Source: Bacteroidota bacterium (GTDB lineage: Bacteria; Bacteroidota; Bacteroidia; Sphingobacteriales; Sphingobacteriaceae). From it: 64,000 bases of DNA. The notes beneath the pieces are model-generated. The model was given only the letters and a program-made list of their open reading frames with translations. It had not been told where the DNA came from and did no database searches. The position numbers and the translations under genes were made by a program. The DNA lies in the NCBI GenBank assembly GCA_013288685.1, contig JABDBM010000011.1, forward strand, positions 1-64,000. The letters run 5' to 3'. Below, one piece after another: positions 8,835 to 17,620 of the stretch (the first letter of the stretch is position 1; each line of letters starts with the position of its first letter).

Positions 8835-8874
8835 TTTTTGATAGAGACGCGAGGCATCGCGTCTCTATCAAAAA
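8835..8874. terminator. Bidirectional terminator between convergent genes
   Basis: A perfect 18-bp inverted repeat (arms 8835-8852 and 8857-8874, core GATAGAGACGCGA) around a GGCA loop, with T-rich flanks on both strands. It fits exactly between the stop codons of the convergent GyrI-like and pyrC genes. The GAGACGCG core resembles palindromes that are dispersed in many bacterial genomes. Confidence 0.88.
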
Positions 8875-10209
8875 TTATCTTACAAATCCCAACCGCTTAC
8901 CATTCACTCCTTCAACCAATTCTCCATCAGCCCAAACTACATTGCCCGAAACCAGTGTACAAGCAATTTTCGAATGAAAAGTTACCCCTTCAAACGGGCT
9001 CCATTTGCATTTATAAAGAATATTTTCTTTTTCGACTGTGGTTGGAGATTTCAAATCAACCAGCACCAAATCGGCCCAATAGCCTTCACGGATAAAGCCG
9101 CGTTTTTCAATCTGAAAACAAACGGCAACGTTATGCGCCATTTTTTCGGCAATTTGTTCCAGTGTTATTTTGCCCTGGTGATATAACTCAAGCATTGCGG
9201 GGAGGGCATGTTGCACTAACGGTCCGCCCGACGGCGCCTGCAAATAGGGAAGGGATTTTTCTTCTAAAGTGTGCGGCGCATGGTCGGTGGCGATAACATC
9301 AATGCGGCCGCTTAATACAGCTTTTAAAATAGCGTCGCGGTCGCTTTCTTTTTTTACAGCCGGGTTCCATTTAATCAGGTTACCTTTGGTTTCGTAATCT
9401 TTATCGCTAAACCAAAGATGGTGGATGCAGGCTTCGGCGGTAATTTTTTTATCCTTTAGCGGTGTGGTATTATCAAAAAGATAGGTTTCCTTTTCGGTAG
9501 AGATATGTAAAATATGCAGCCGTGTTCCATACTTTTTAGCCAAATCAACCGCCATGGACGATGACAGGTAGCATGCTTCTTCGCTGCGGATTTTAGGATG
9601 TAGCCTTACGGGTATATTTTCGCCAAGCAGTTGTTTAAAATGTTCCAAATTGGCTTTAATGGTGGCTTCATCCTCACAATGCGTAGCCACCAGCATGGGC
9701 GATTGTGCGAAAATATGTTCCAGCGTTACCGGGTTGTCCACCAGCATATTCCCGGTTGATGAACCCATAAAAACCTTGATGCCGCAAACATTGGCTGTAT
9801 CGGTGCGCAACACCTCGTCCAGGTTATCGTTGGAGGCTCCCATATAAAACGAGTAATTAGCCAGCGAGGTTTGGGCGGCAATCTGGTATTTGTCTTCCAG
9901 CAATTCTTGCGTAAGCGTATTAGGCACGGTATTGGGCATCTCCATAAACGAAGTAATACCGCCGGCAACAGCCGCCCGCGATTCGGTATAAATATTTGCT
10001 TTATGCGTTAATCCTGGCTCACGAAAATGCACCTGGTCGTCAATACAGCCGGAGAAAAGGTGCAGGCCTTCGGCATTAATTACCTTGTCTGCGGGGGCGT
10101 CAATCTGCTTGTCAATGCGTTCAATAAAACCGTTTTTTACCAATACATCAGCAACAAACTGCTGGTTTTCGTTAACTACAGTGGCAGATTTTATCAGGAT
10201 AGCACTCAT
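8875..10209 (-). CDS. pyrC: Dihydroorotase
   Basis: A 444-residue amidohydrolase that converts N-carbamoyl-aspartate to dihydroorotate in pyrimidine synthesis. Metal-site segments seen are DDQVHFREPG, MEMPNTVPNTL, LVATHCEDE, LHILHISTEKE and the late VIATDHAPHT. The usual DxHxH reads DDQVH, as I recall for Bacteroidota dihydroorotases, so one His ligand is replaced by Gln. I start at ATG 10209 rather than the first in-frame Met at 10290, because the extra 27 residues translate a CGACTTTC-type word repeat and a TATCTTTG promoter box lies only 5 nt before 10209. Confidence 0.93.
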   Translation of the reverse strand: MSAILIKSATVVNENQQFVADVLVKNGFIERIDKQIDAPADKVINAEGLHLFSGCIDDQVHFREPGLTHKANIYTESRAAVAGGITSFMEMPNTVPNTLTQELLEDKYQIAAQTSLANYSFYMGASNDNLDEVLRTDTANVCGIKVFMGSSTGNMLVDNPVTLEHIFAQSPMLVATHCEDEATIKANLEHFKQLLGENIPVRLHPKIRSEEACYLSSSMAVDLAKKYGTRLHILHISTEKETYLFDNTTPLKDKKITAEACIHHLWFSDKDYETKGNLIKWNPAVKKESDRDAILKAVLSGRIDVIATDHAPHTLEEKSLPYLQAPSGGPLVQHALPAMLELYHQGKITLEQIAEKMAHNVAVCFQIEKRGFIREGYWADLVLVDLKSPTTVEKENILYKCKWSPFEGVTFHSKIACTLVSGNVVWADGELVEGVNGKRLGFVR

Positions 10210-10214
10210 GTCTG

Positions 10215-10222
10215 CAAAGATA
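10215..10222 (-). promoter_or_regulatory. -7 box TATCTTTG of pyrC
   Basis: A perfect match to the Bacteroidota -7 consensus TAnnTTTG on the minus strand. Only 5 nt separate it from the ATG, which predicts a leaderless or nearly leaderless transcript. Confidence 0.7.
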
Positions 10223-10293
10223 GGAGAAAGTCGGGAAAGTTGGAAAATACCGAAAGTTGGTAAAGTCGGAAAAGTCAGTACAGTTGGCAAATC
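10221..10293. repeat. Degenerate word array, AAAGT(C/T)GG family
   Basis: Repeats of GAAAGTCGG, GAAAGTTGG, TAAAGTCGG and AAAGTCAG abut the pyrC promoter box. The same family recurs at 11246, 25432, 32865, 55962 and 61502. Confidence 0.75.
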
Positions 10294-10335
10294 TTTGGAA
10301 TTCTGACGGCCAACGGCCTGCTACAAACTACCAAC

Positions 10336-10974
10336 TCACTTCCCTCCCCAATAATAATTCAATCCTAAAAATAGGTTATTATCCAGCCCGGCAGTTATGG
10401 TGTGGTTTTTGGTCTGATAGTCTAAACTGTAACCAATATTACCAAAGCCTAAAGTTACACCCAGCTTCTTTGTCGGGAAAAAAACAAAATTAGGCGATGC
10501 GCCAATGGCAAAGGTGCCATTGTTAAGGTTGGCGGTGTTATTTAAGGTAGTAAAACCAATTTGCGGAAAAAAACCAAACTTTTCCGTAATCATACAATAA
10601 TACCGCAAATCAAGACCTACACCTATAACGTTGGTGCTGTAAACGTCGGTTTTTACATAATTATCGGTTGTATTAAGGTACGAATAATAATATGACGACT
10701 CAGTACCAGATCCATGCGAGTAGGACCCCTGTATGCCTATAGATAGTTTATTGCTTAAAAAAAAGCCAAACTCGGGGCTCATGGTAAAAGTACTCACCTT
10801 GGTAACATAATAATTGGTATAGCCGGATGCGTAGCTATAAGTATTTTCGGACCCATAGCTGTTATAACTATAATTCATGCTGCCGCCGATGTAAAATTTG
10901 CCGCTACCTGTTTGTGCCGATGCCGCACCGCAAAAAAACAGGAATATTAAGGATAGGAGTAAGGTGTGTTTCAT
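10336..10974 (-). CDS. Small outer membrane beta-barrel protein
   Basis: A 212-residue protein with a signal peptide (MKHTLLLSLIFLFFCGAASAQ) and repeated amphipathic, aromatic-rich strands ending NLFLGLNYYWGGK, typical of eight-stranded OmpA/OmpW-like barrels. A stretch rich in Ser, Tyr and Gly (NYSYNSYGSENTYSYASGY) probably forms an extracellular loop. I start at the Met that begins the signal peptide; the frame is open a further 49 codons upstream but codes for nothing export-like. Function is unknown. It follows 46 bp from an in-frame word-repeat region near pyrC and is transcribed toward it. Confidence 0.85.
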   Translation of the reverse strand: MKHTLLLSLIFLFFCGAASAQTGSGKFYIGGSMNYSYNSYGSENTYSYASGYTNYYVTKVSTFTMSPEFGFFLSNKLSIGIQGSYSHGSGTESSYYYSYLNTTDNYVKTDVYSTNVIGVGLDLRYYCMITEKFGFFPQIGFTTLNNTANLNNGTFAIGASPNFVFFPTKKLGVTLGFGNIGYSLDYQTKNHTITAGLDNNLFLGLNYYWGGK

Positions 10975-11245
10975 GAAATTGATTTTTGTGCAAATTAGTT
11001 GAATTGGTTGGTAAATTAATAAAGCGTGGATAAATTGCTTGTTTGTATAGATGGATGTGGCTTTTAAGGTTCTAATTTTATCGCAAGTCGGGTTTGGGCG
11101 GCCCAAACGGTCGGTAATCATTGCACTTGCATCGCTTATTTAGGGATGTTTATGACTTGTCGCTTCCAGGGCAGCCACAAGCGCGGCCCTACAGGTTTCA
11201 GATAATTGTATCGGAGCCTGGCAAAAAGCGACGGCAAACAATCTC

Positions 11246-11320
11246 CGTTTTTCCAGACTTTCCGGACTTTGCCAACTGCTTCAAAAACCTTTCGCCTTTA
11301 GCCTTTTACCTTTCGCCTCA
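11246..11320. repeat. Degenerate word arrays GACTTTCCG and CCTTTCGCC
   Basis: Two adjacent short word arrays (CAGACTTTCCGGACTTTGCC, then CCTTTCGCCTTTAGCC) lead directly into the TACCTTTG box of the helicase gene. Confidence 0.65.
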
Positions 11321-11328
11321 AAAAACCG

Positions 11329-11336
11329 TACCTTTG
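11329..11336 (+). promoter_or_regulatory. -7 box TACCTTTG of the helicase gene
   Basis: Perfect TAnnTTTG followed by CCCC and the start codon, so the predicted transcription start is at or next to the ATG. Confidence 0.7.
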
Positions 11337-11340
11337 CCCC

Positions 11341-12687
11341 ATGTCCGTAACTTTCGAAGATTTTAATTTTAACCGGCAAATTTTAAATGCCATTGCCGAT
11401 GCCGGTTATACCGAAGCTACGCCCATACAGCAAAAAGCTATTCCGCCTATTTTAAACGGACAGGATGTAATGGGCATTGCCCAAACAGGTACCGGTAAAA
11501 CGGCTGCTTACGTACTGCCCATTATCATGAGGCTTAAGTACGCGCAAGGCGACCATGCCCGCGCCCTCATCATTTCGCCCACGCGCGAATTGGCCATGCA
11601 AATTGAGGAAAATGTAAAAACTTTCGCCGCCAATACCGATTTACGGGTGGTGGTGGTGTACGGCGGCCTTGGCCCTAAAACACAAATTGAGCAGATTAAC
11701 AAAGGTGTTGATATTATTGTAGCCACGCCCGGCCGGTTTATGGATATTTACCTGGCTGGCCACATCGTTACCAAAACGCTGCAAGTGCTGGTGTTAGACG
11801 AAGCTGATAAGATGATGGATATGGGCTTTATGCCGCAAATTAACCGGATTTTAGAGGTAGTGCCAGTAAAACGCCAGAATCTGTTGTTTTCGGCAACCAT
11901 GTCTGACAAGATACACGAGTTGAGTAATAACTTTTTGGAATTTCCAACAGTAATCGAAATAACACCACAAGCTACCCCGGCGCAAACTGTGGACCAACAA
12001 TTGTATTTTGTACCCAATGTTAAAACCAAAATCAACCTGCTTAAAAAGCTGCTTGATAAGGAAGACGACATAAAAAAACTGATGATCTTCTGTAAAACCC
12101 GTTTGGCCGCCGAAGATGTGTACAAGTTTTTATTACGCAAATTTGGCGAAGCTGAGGTAAAGGTTTTACACGCCAATAAAGGGCAAAACACCCGCATCAA
12201 TGCCATAAATGCCTTTAAAGCCGATGAAGTAAAGATATTGGTAGCTACCGATGTGGCATCGCGGGGCATAGATGTGAGCGATGTGAGTCACGTAATAAAC
12301 TTCGATGTGCCGGTTGTAATTGAGGATTACGTACACCGCATTGGCAGAACCGGCAGGGCTTACCAAAAGGGAGTGGCGGTTACGTTTTGTAACCCGGCCG
12401 AAGAATACTATATCCGCAAGGTAGAAAAACTGATAAGGCAAAGTATTCCGGTGTATGCCATGCCTGATGATGTTTTTGTTGAGGCCACACCGTACGATGA
12501 AAAGCAGGACCAGGACAGAGAGATAGACATGCAAAAGCGCCGCGACGATCCGGAGTTTAAGGGCGCGTTTCATGAAAAGAAAACCCTTAACCAGCGGAAG
12601 AAGTTTGATGCGGCTAAGGCAAAAGCTACCGGCAATCAGAAGCAAAAAAGAACAAAATCACCAAAGGAATATAGGAAGAAACGTTAA
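11341..12687 (+). CDS. DEAD-box ATP-dependent RNA helicase, RhlE-like
   Basis: A 448-residue two-domain helicase. Motifs appear in order: Q motif (FNRQILNAIADAGYTEATPIQ), Walker A AQTGTGKT, PTRELA, TPGR, the DEAD box in VLDEADKM, SAT in FSATM, then TDVASRGID and HRIGRTGRA. A basic C-terminal tail of about 60 residues (many Lys and Arg) should bind RNA. It unwinds RNA in ribosome assembly or mRNA turnover, and such genes are often cold-induced. The gene stands alone and has a promoter box immediately upstream of the start. Confidence 0.95.
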   Translation: MSVTFEDFNFNRQILNAIADAGYTEATPIQQKAIPPILNGQDVMGIAQTGTGKTAAYVLPIIMRLKYAQGDHARALIISPTRELAMQIEENVKTFAANTDLRVVVVYGGLGPKTQIEQINKGVDIIVATPGRFMDIYLAGHIVTKTLQVLVLDEADKMMDMGFMPQINRILEVVPVKRQNLLFSATMSDKIHELSNNFLEFPTVIEITPQATPAQTVDQQLYFVPNVKTKINLLKKLLDKEDDIKKLMIFCKTRLAAEDVYKFLLRKFGEAEVKVLHANKGQNTRINAINAFKADEVKILVATDVASRGIDVSDVSHVINFDVPVVIEDYVHRIGRTGRAYQKGVAVTFCNPAEEYYIRKVEKLIRQSIPVYAMPDDVFVEATPYDEKQDQDREIDMQKRRDDPEFKGAFHEKKTLNQRKKFDAAKAKATGNQKQKRTKSPKEYRKKR

Positions 12688-12704
12688 ATATATACAACAA
12701 CCAC

Positions 12705-12818
12705 CGATGTCATTTTGAACGAAGTGAGAAATCTTATACGACTGGCATAATCGCCATACATAGTTCGCTGCGCGTGGCGTATAAGATTTCTCCCCCGTAC
12801 CTCGGTCGAAATGACATG
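12705..12818. repeat. MITE-like dispersed inverted repeat, copy 2
   Basis: A 114-bp element with inverted ends: GATGTCATTTTGAACGAAGT on the left and, inverted, CATGTCATTTCGACCGAGGT on the right. The inner arms AAATCTTATACG and CGTATAAGATTT pair as well. It fills the gap between the helicase and the small membrane protein and is related to 2623-2758. Confidence 0.8.
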
Positions 12819-12831
12819 ATTTTTATTGATC

Positions 12832-13098
12832 ATGAAATTCAGATTAACCCCATTAAACTTTGCCTCGGCATTTTTACTGTTTGTAGCCGTTTACAGCTGG
12901 ATATACGGCGTTAAAATATCCGGACACCAATTTAAACAGATGAGTGGCGCCATCGGTTGGATATTTTTACTGTTTGCAGTTGTAGTGTCATTTATGGATA
13001 TCATGTTCCGTAATTTCTTCCCCGAGACCAAAAAAATATGGATTGTAGAGCTAAGCTTTATAACTTTGGCGGCTATTCTGCTTTTGATAGTAAAATAG
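12832..13098 (+). CDS. Small membrane protein of unknown function
   Basis: An 88-residue protein with three predicted membrane helices (about residues 8-26, 38-57 and 67-87) and a short basic N-terminus. I do not recognise the family. I use ATG 12832; a TTG two codons upstream is less likely. The gene begins 14 nt after the end of a MITE-like repeat, so its promoter must lie in or before that element. Confidence 0.65.
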   Translation: MKFRLTPLNFASAFLLFVAVYSWIYGVKISGHQFKQMSGAIGWIFLLFAVVVSFMDIMFRNFFPETKKIWIVELSFITLAAILLLIVK

Positions 13099-13106
13099 CT
13101 TTTAAT

Positions 13107-13215
13107 ACCCTTTGTTATTTTACCACAAAGGACACAACGGTTTCACAAAGGACACAAAGAAAAAAACTTGGTGTTCTCTGGCTTTCTCTCTTTGTGCCTT
13201 CTGCGGTTAAATCAA
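13107..13215. repeat. Inverted word array, ACAAAGGACACAA family
   Basis: The left arm carries ACAAAGGACACAA twice. The right arm inverted reads TTTAACCGCAGAAGGCACAA. This ACCGCAGA-type sequence resembles an intergenic repeat seen in many environmental bacteria, and is my recollection rather than a search result. Confidence 0.65.
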
Positions 13216-13255
13216 CAAGCAATAATATCGCAAATTAATAACGAATATATTTTTA

Positions 13256-13588
13256 ATGAAAACCGCTGAAATTAAGCTAACGATACAACTCGACGATAAT
13301 AATGTTCCCGAAAACATCCTTTGGGAATCAACTGATGCTCAAAACAAGGAGGCCCTTCCTGTAAAATCAATGATGCTGGCCCTGTGGGATCAAAGTTATA
13401 AAAATACCCTCCGTATTGATTTGTGGACGAAAGATATGCCCGTAGATGAAATGAAACGTTTCTTTTACGAAACCTTGCAAACCATGGGCGATAGCTTTTT
13501 GCGCGCCACCGGCGAAACCAATATCGTAGAAGACCTGCGCGACTATTGCGCACACTTTGCCGATAAAATGGAGATAAAAGAGAAATGA
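13256..13588 (+). CDS. gldC: Gliding motility protein GldC
   Basis: A 110-residue soluble protein of the GldC family: it opens KTAEIKLTIQLDDNNVPENI and continues with the conserved ALPVKSMMLALWDQSYKNTLRIDLWTKDM (split here at ALPVKSMMLALWD and RIDLWTKDM) and ETLQTMGDSFLRATG. GldC assists gliding motility and is linked to the type 9 secretion/gliding machinery in Flavobacterium. Here it stands apart from other gld genes. The stop codon leads straight into a GTTGATT word array. Confidence 0.93.
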   Translation: MKTAEIKLTIQLDDNNVPENILWESTDAQNKEALPVKSMMLALWDQSYKNTLRIDLWTKDMPVDEMKRFFYETLQTMGDSFLRATGETNIVEDLRDYCAHFADKMEIKEK

Positions 13589-13780
13589 GTTAGTTGATTG
13601 AGCTTAATAAGTTGGATTAAGTTGATTAGGTTTGTTGAGTTGAGCAAACAATTCAAAGTTTTGTTTGTTGCCCGGGTTAAAGATTTTTCAAAGTCATAAC
13701 TTTTTAACAACTTTATCGGCACAATCCAACTTAATGATCAAACCAAACTCAACCAACTTAATCGAACTTAATCAACCTAT
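13589..13780. repeat. Inverted degenerate word array, GTTGATTAAG family
   Basis: The left arm (GTTAGTTGATTGAGCTTAAT and further units) and the right arm (inverted AACTTAATCAAC units) enclose about 70 bp that includes TAACTTTTT, a possible weak -7 box. Same family as 7821-7928. Confidence 0.8.
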
Positions 13781-13786
13781 ACATTA

Positions 13787-16700
13787 ATGTTCAAATTCTC
13801 CTTTCGTCAACAGGTACTGGCAGGTTTTGTAGTATCGGTAATATTGGTATTTATCGTCGGGATTTTATCCTATAAAAGCATTCACCAGTTGGAAAGTGAT
13901 TCCAACATGGTGGAGCATACACAAAAGGTTATCAAAACATCAACGCATTTGCTGCAATTGATGATAGATGCCGAAACAGGCATGCGCGGTTATATAGCCA
14001 CAGGCAAACCTGTCTTCTTAGACCCTTATCATGCCGCACTTCCCTCTATCCATGCTGATGTTATGGCGCTTGGGGGCCTTATTGCAGATAATCAGGTACA
14101 GATAAAAAGAGTGGATAGCCTTAAACAATTTGTGGATGCGCAGCTAAACATCCTTAAAACAAATATTGATACCCTACCCATAAAAGGACTTGCCTATATG
14201 GTTGACCGTAATACACTGCTTAAGGGTAAGCATACTATGGACGAAATACGCGTACTGGTTGATAATATGCGCGATACAGAAAATAAGTTATTGAGTATTC
14301 GAAAGGTGAGTTCCGAAGAGGCATCGTCAAGAGCAATTCAAATAATTATTGTCGGTTCGTTCGTTTTTTTGGCTATTATTATTTTGTTGTTTTTTTATAT
14401 ACAGGAAACATTTGAAAAACAAAAGCGAATTGAGAGTGAAATAAAAGTAACGAATACCGAACTGGAAAAGGTATTGGCCGAAAATAAAACCCAAAACTGG
14501 CTGCTCACCGGCGCGGGTATACTCAACGAAAAAATGCAGGGCCAGCAAAGCGAAAAAGAGCTGGCGGGAAATATCCTGGGCGAAATTTGCAATTATACTA
14601 AAGCACTAACCGGTACCATTTATTTGTACGATGAGAATGCCGAAAGCCTGGGTCTGTATGCGTCGTACGCTTTTAATGACCCCACAGCGCTAAAAACCAT
14701 TATCAAACTAAACGATGGCTGGATAGGACAGGTGGCAAAAGATAAAAAAGCAGCCGTTGTAAAAGGTAAATTGAATGACAGGCTGGAATTGGGTTCGTCA
14801 CTGATTCAGCAAAACCTGCTGGAAAGCCTGATTGTCCCCTTCTTTTTTGATAGGAGTCTGAAAGGCGTTATAGAAGTTGCCTACGCAGATAGTTTGGACG
14901 AAAACTGCCGTAACTATATTTTGTCGGTTATGGAAGATGTGGGCATAGCGATCAACACTGCCCAGGCGCGCACCATAATGCATAACCTGCTGTTACAAGT
15001 GCAACAGCAAACCGAAGAACTGGAAGCACAACAGGAAGAAATGCGCCTTACCAACGAAGAGTTGCTAAGTAAGACCGAAATGCTGCAGGATTCGGAAGAG
15101 GAGTTGCGGAGCCAGCAGGAAGAGCTGCGTACCATTAATGCCGAACTGGAAGAAAAAGCCAATTTGCTGGAAGAAAAGAACTACGATATTGAGTTGGCCC
15201 GGCAGGCCATTGACCTTAAAGTACAGGAACTGGAAACTACGGGAAAATATAAATCGGAGTTTTTGGCTAACATGAGCCACGAGTTACGTACCCCGCTAAA
15301 CAGTATATTGGTATTGGCCCAGGTGCTTAAAGAAAATCGGCCGGCCAATTTGTCAGACGATCAGATAAAATATGCCGGTGTAATCTTTAACGCCGGCAAT
15401 GATTTGCTCACGCTGATTAACGACATTCTCGACCTGTCGAAAATTGAATCGGGTAAGCTGGATATGCAAATTGAACCAGTGAAAATTGCCGACATACTGC
15501 ATGACATGGAAATGCTGTTTGGCGGTATTGCAGCGGGTAAAAATATCAAATACGTTATTACTACTGATAAAAACCTGCCGGTAAATTTGTTTACCGATAA
15601 GATGAGAATTGAGCAGGTTTTGAAAAACCTGCTATCCAACGCATTTAAGTTTACTCCGGATGATGGCAGGGTGTCTATTAACGTAGTGCAAGGCGCAGAC
15701 GATGAAACGGTTGAATTCCGCATAAAGGATACGGGTATCGGCATTCCGGAAGATAAGCAGCAGGTAATATTCGAGGCATTTCAGCAGGCTGATGGTTCAA
15801 CCAGTCGCAAATACGGCGGGACAGGACTGGGACTATCCATCAGTCGCGAACTGGTAATTTTGCTTGGCGGTAAAATTAACCTCAGTAGCGAACCGGGCAA
15901 GGGCAGCGAATTTGTTTTAACAGTTCCGCATGAATTAATTTTAGCCCAGCCTGTAAATGAACCAATGGCTACAGCCGAAACATTTAAAGCCAACAGAACA
16001 TTTTTAACTCCTGCAAAACAAATAACCATTAAGAACAACCGGGAACCTTTAGTAATAATTGTAGAAGACGACCGTAATTTTGCCGATATACTGCACACCT
16101 ATTCGCACGATCATGGTTATAAATCAATAATCGTTAACGATGGTGCAAATGCCTTAGAAATAATTAAGGAGCATCAGCCCGATGCGGTGATACTGGATAT
16201 AATGTTGCCAGGCAAGGATGGCTGGCAAATATTAAAGGAGCTGAAACATACGCCGGAAACAGCGCATATTCCGGTACACCTGATGTCGGCCGGCGAGGCG
16301 GCAGCTAACAGGGTGCAGCGCGAAGGCGCCATCAGTTTCCTTAAAAAGCCCATTGACGCAGGTTCAATAGATAAATTGTTTGGCGATATTATGCTGCAAA
16401 GCGGCACCCAATTTAAACAGATATTATTAGTTGAGGATAACCATACGCAAAGCCATGCCCTTAACGAATTGATGCAAAACAAAGGCATCAAGGTTGATCA
16501 GGCTTTTGACGGCGAAACAGCCTTCAAATTGCTGCAGGAGAACGACTACCAATGTGTAATTTTAGATTTAAACCTCCCCGATATTTCCGGCATCGATTTA
16601 CTGGATAAAATAAAGGCATTGGACAAGTTTAAGTCACTCCCGGTAATTATCAATACGGCTATGGAACTGGATAAAAACTCGGTAAGCCGGCTGATGCAAT

Positions 16701-17230
16701 ATGCCAACGCCATGGTAATAAAAACCAATAAATCGGCCGACAGGCTGATTGACGAGGTGAATTTATTTTTAAACAAAATCAGCGAAACAGCTAACAAGCA
16801 AAAAGGTTTAGGAATTACATCAAAAGTAAAAATGAACACAAAAAGCAAAGAAGCAATAAAAGGGAAAAAGGTGCTGATAGTTGACGATGATATGCGCAAT
16901 ATTTTTGCCTTAAGCAGCGCCTTACAAAATTACGAGATAATTGTTGAGACCGCGTATGACGGTCAGGATGCTATTAATAAGCTGGAAGAAGTTTCGGGTA
17001 TTGACCTGGTGCTGATGGATATTATGATGCCAGTAATGGATGGCTACGAGGCCATGCGCCAAATACGCAAACAAAGCAAATGGACCAAGCTACCTATAAT
17101 AGCCTTAACTGCCAAAGCCATGATGGACGACCGTGAAAAATGTATAACCGCAGGCGCCAACGATTATATTACCAAACCTGTGGATATGGACAGGCTAATT
17201 TCGCTGATGCAGCTTTGGCTGGAGGCGTGA
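13787..17230 (+). CDS. Hybrid sensor histidine kinase: CHASE3, GAF, kinase and three receiver domains
   Basis: A 1147-residue membrane kinase. Order: TM1 (residues about 8-28), periplasmic CHASE3 sensor (about 35-175, with DAETGMRGYIATG), TM2 (about 185-207), GAF (about 240-395), a Gln/Glu-rich coiled coil (about 400-485), HisKA with H498 in MSHELRTPLN, HATPase (G1 and G2 boxes DTGIGIPED and GGTGLGLSIS), then three receivers with phosphoacceptors D804, D927 and D1078. This is the plan of multi-step phosphorelay kinases. No output DNA-binding domain is fused and no HPt or response regulator gene is adjacent, so downstream partners lie elsewhere. A GAF plus CHASE3 input suggests both periplasmic and cytosolic sensing. 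Confidence 0.95.
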   Translation: MFKFSFRQQVLAGFVVSVILVFIVGILSYKSIHQLESDSNMVEHTQKVIKTSTHLLQLMIDAETGMRGYIATGKPVFLDPYHAALPSIHADVMALGGLIADNQVQIKRVDSLKQFVDAQLNILKTNIDTLPIKGLAYMVDRNTLLKGKHTMDEIRVLVDNMRDTENKLLSIRKVSSEEASSRAIQIIIVGSFVFLAIIILLFFYIQETFEKQKRIESEIKVTNTELEKVLAENKTQNWLLTGAGILNEKMQGQQSEKELAGNILGEICNYTKALTGTIYLYDENAESLGLYASYAFNDPTALKTIIKLNDGWIGQVAKDKKAAVVKGKLNDRLELGSSLIQQNLLESLIVPFFFDRSLKGVIEVAYADSLDENCRNYILSVMEDVGIAINTAQARTIMHNLLLQVQQQTEELEAQQEEMRLTNEELLSKTEMLQDSEEELRSQQEELRTINAELEEKANLLEEKNYDIELARQAIDLKVQELETTGKYKSEFLANMSHELRTPLNSILVLAQVLKENRPANLSDDQIKYAGVIFNAGNDLLTLINDILDLSKIESGKLDMQIEPVKIADILHDMEMLFGGIAAGKNIKYVITTDKNLPVNLFTDKMRIEQVLKNLLSNAFKFTPDDGRVSINVVQGADDETVEFRIKDTGIGIPEDKQQVIFEAFQQADGSTSRKYGGTGLGLSISRELVILLGGKINLSSEPGKGSEFVLTVPHELILAQPVNEPMATAETFKANRTFLTPAKQITIKNNREPLVIIVEDDRNFADILHTYSHDHGYKSIIVNDGANALEIIKEHQPDAVILDIMLPGKDGWQILKELKHTPETAHIPVHLMSAGEAAANRVQREGAISFLKKPIDAGSIDKLFGDIMLQSGTQFKQILLVEDNHTQSHALNELMQNKGIKVDQAFDGETAFKLLQENDYQCVILDLNLPDISGIDLLDKIKALDKFKSLPVIINTAMELDKNSVSRLMQYANAMVIKTNKSADRLIDEVNLFLNKISETANKQKGLGITSKVKMNTKSKEAIKGKKVLIVDDDMRNIFALSSALQNYEIIVETAYDGQDAINKLEEVSGIDLVLMDIMMPVMDGYEAMRQIRKQSKWTKLPIIALTAKAMMDDREKCITAGANDYITKPVDMDRLISLMQLWLEA

Positions 17231-17620
17231 ACGGGCCGCAGGGGCCGCCTTTTTGAATGATTTGGTTAAATATTTAACGGACGAATGCTGTTGGGCTGAA
17301 TAGCAGTCAAAAAAAGTCACGAAATGGCGTAATTTAATAGGCGAAGGGAAACGCCCGTCGACGGATATGCCGGCCGATATTGGGCATTTTTTTTAATGCG
17401 CGATGTGCTTACCCCATCCAGACAGAGCATTTCGAAGGTGAAACCAATAAATAGCAAAATAATCTCAAATAAAAAGCCTCAGAGAGGCCGTGTGTTTGTA
17501 GAAAATTGCCACGTCTAATGTTAGGCTACAGCGGAGCCACCTGTTGAACACTATGCAAGCTTTGACTCCGCAGTGTTTTTTTAAGACATAAACAAGCGAG
17601 GCGCCATGATGTGCTCTTTT
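17231..17620. other. 390-bp intergenic region with degraded REP pair
   Basis: After the kinase comes a weak hairpin with T-run (ATGCC/GGCAT, 17367-17394), possibly a terminator. Then comes a degraded REP pair (17475-17538) and a GCGGAG/CTCCGC inverted pair ending in T7 (17531-17581). No gene was recognised. Confidence 0.65.
17475..17538 (-). repeat. Degraded solo REP pair (BIME-like)
   Basis: A type-2 REP hairpin (GCCTC-AGA-GAGGC, 17475-17489) followed by GTGTGTTTGTAG, and then a mutated type-1 hairpin (GGCTAC-AGC-GGAGCC, 17524-17538) followed by ACCTGTT. The order, orientation and 49-bp spacing match the intact inverted pair at 36951-37013 beside the RAYT gene. Confidence 0.7.

Larger units (their letters stand above)
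10975..11340. other. 366-bp divergent intergenic region
   Basis: Separates the minus-strand beta-barrel gene and the + strand helicase. It holds a short perfect hairpin (GTTTGGG-CGG-CCCAAAC, 11092-11108), a CGGACTTT word stretch, then CCTTTCGCC/CCTTTAGCC words (11289-11318) leading into the helicase promoter box. No credible gene was found. Confidence 0.7.

Noticed and set aside
10210-10290. Longer pyrC N-terminus from the upstream in-frame Met
   Set aside because: The extra residues come from the GACTTTC word array, and the promoter box would fall inside the gene.
11121-11366. 81-codon + strand frame before the helicase
   Set aside because: It translates the word repeats and the promoter box, and overlaps the real helicase start.
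12166-12645. 159-codon antisense frame inside the helicase gene
   Set aside because: It lies wholly opposite a strongly conserved helicase; it has no features beyond a mirrored frame.
17231-17620. Possible sRNA or riboswitch after the hybrid kinase
   Set aside because: Structure is explained by a degraded REP pair and weak hairpins; no conserved riboswitch core was recognised.
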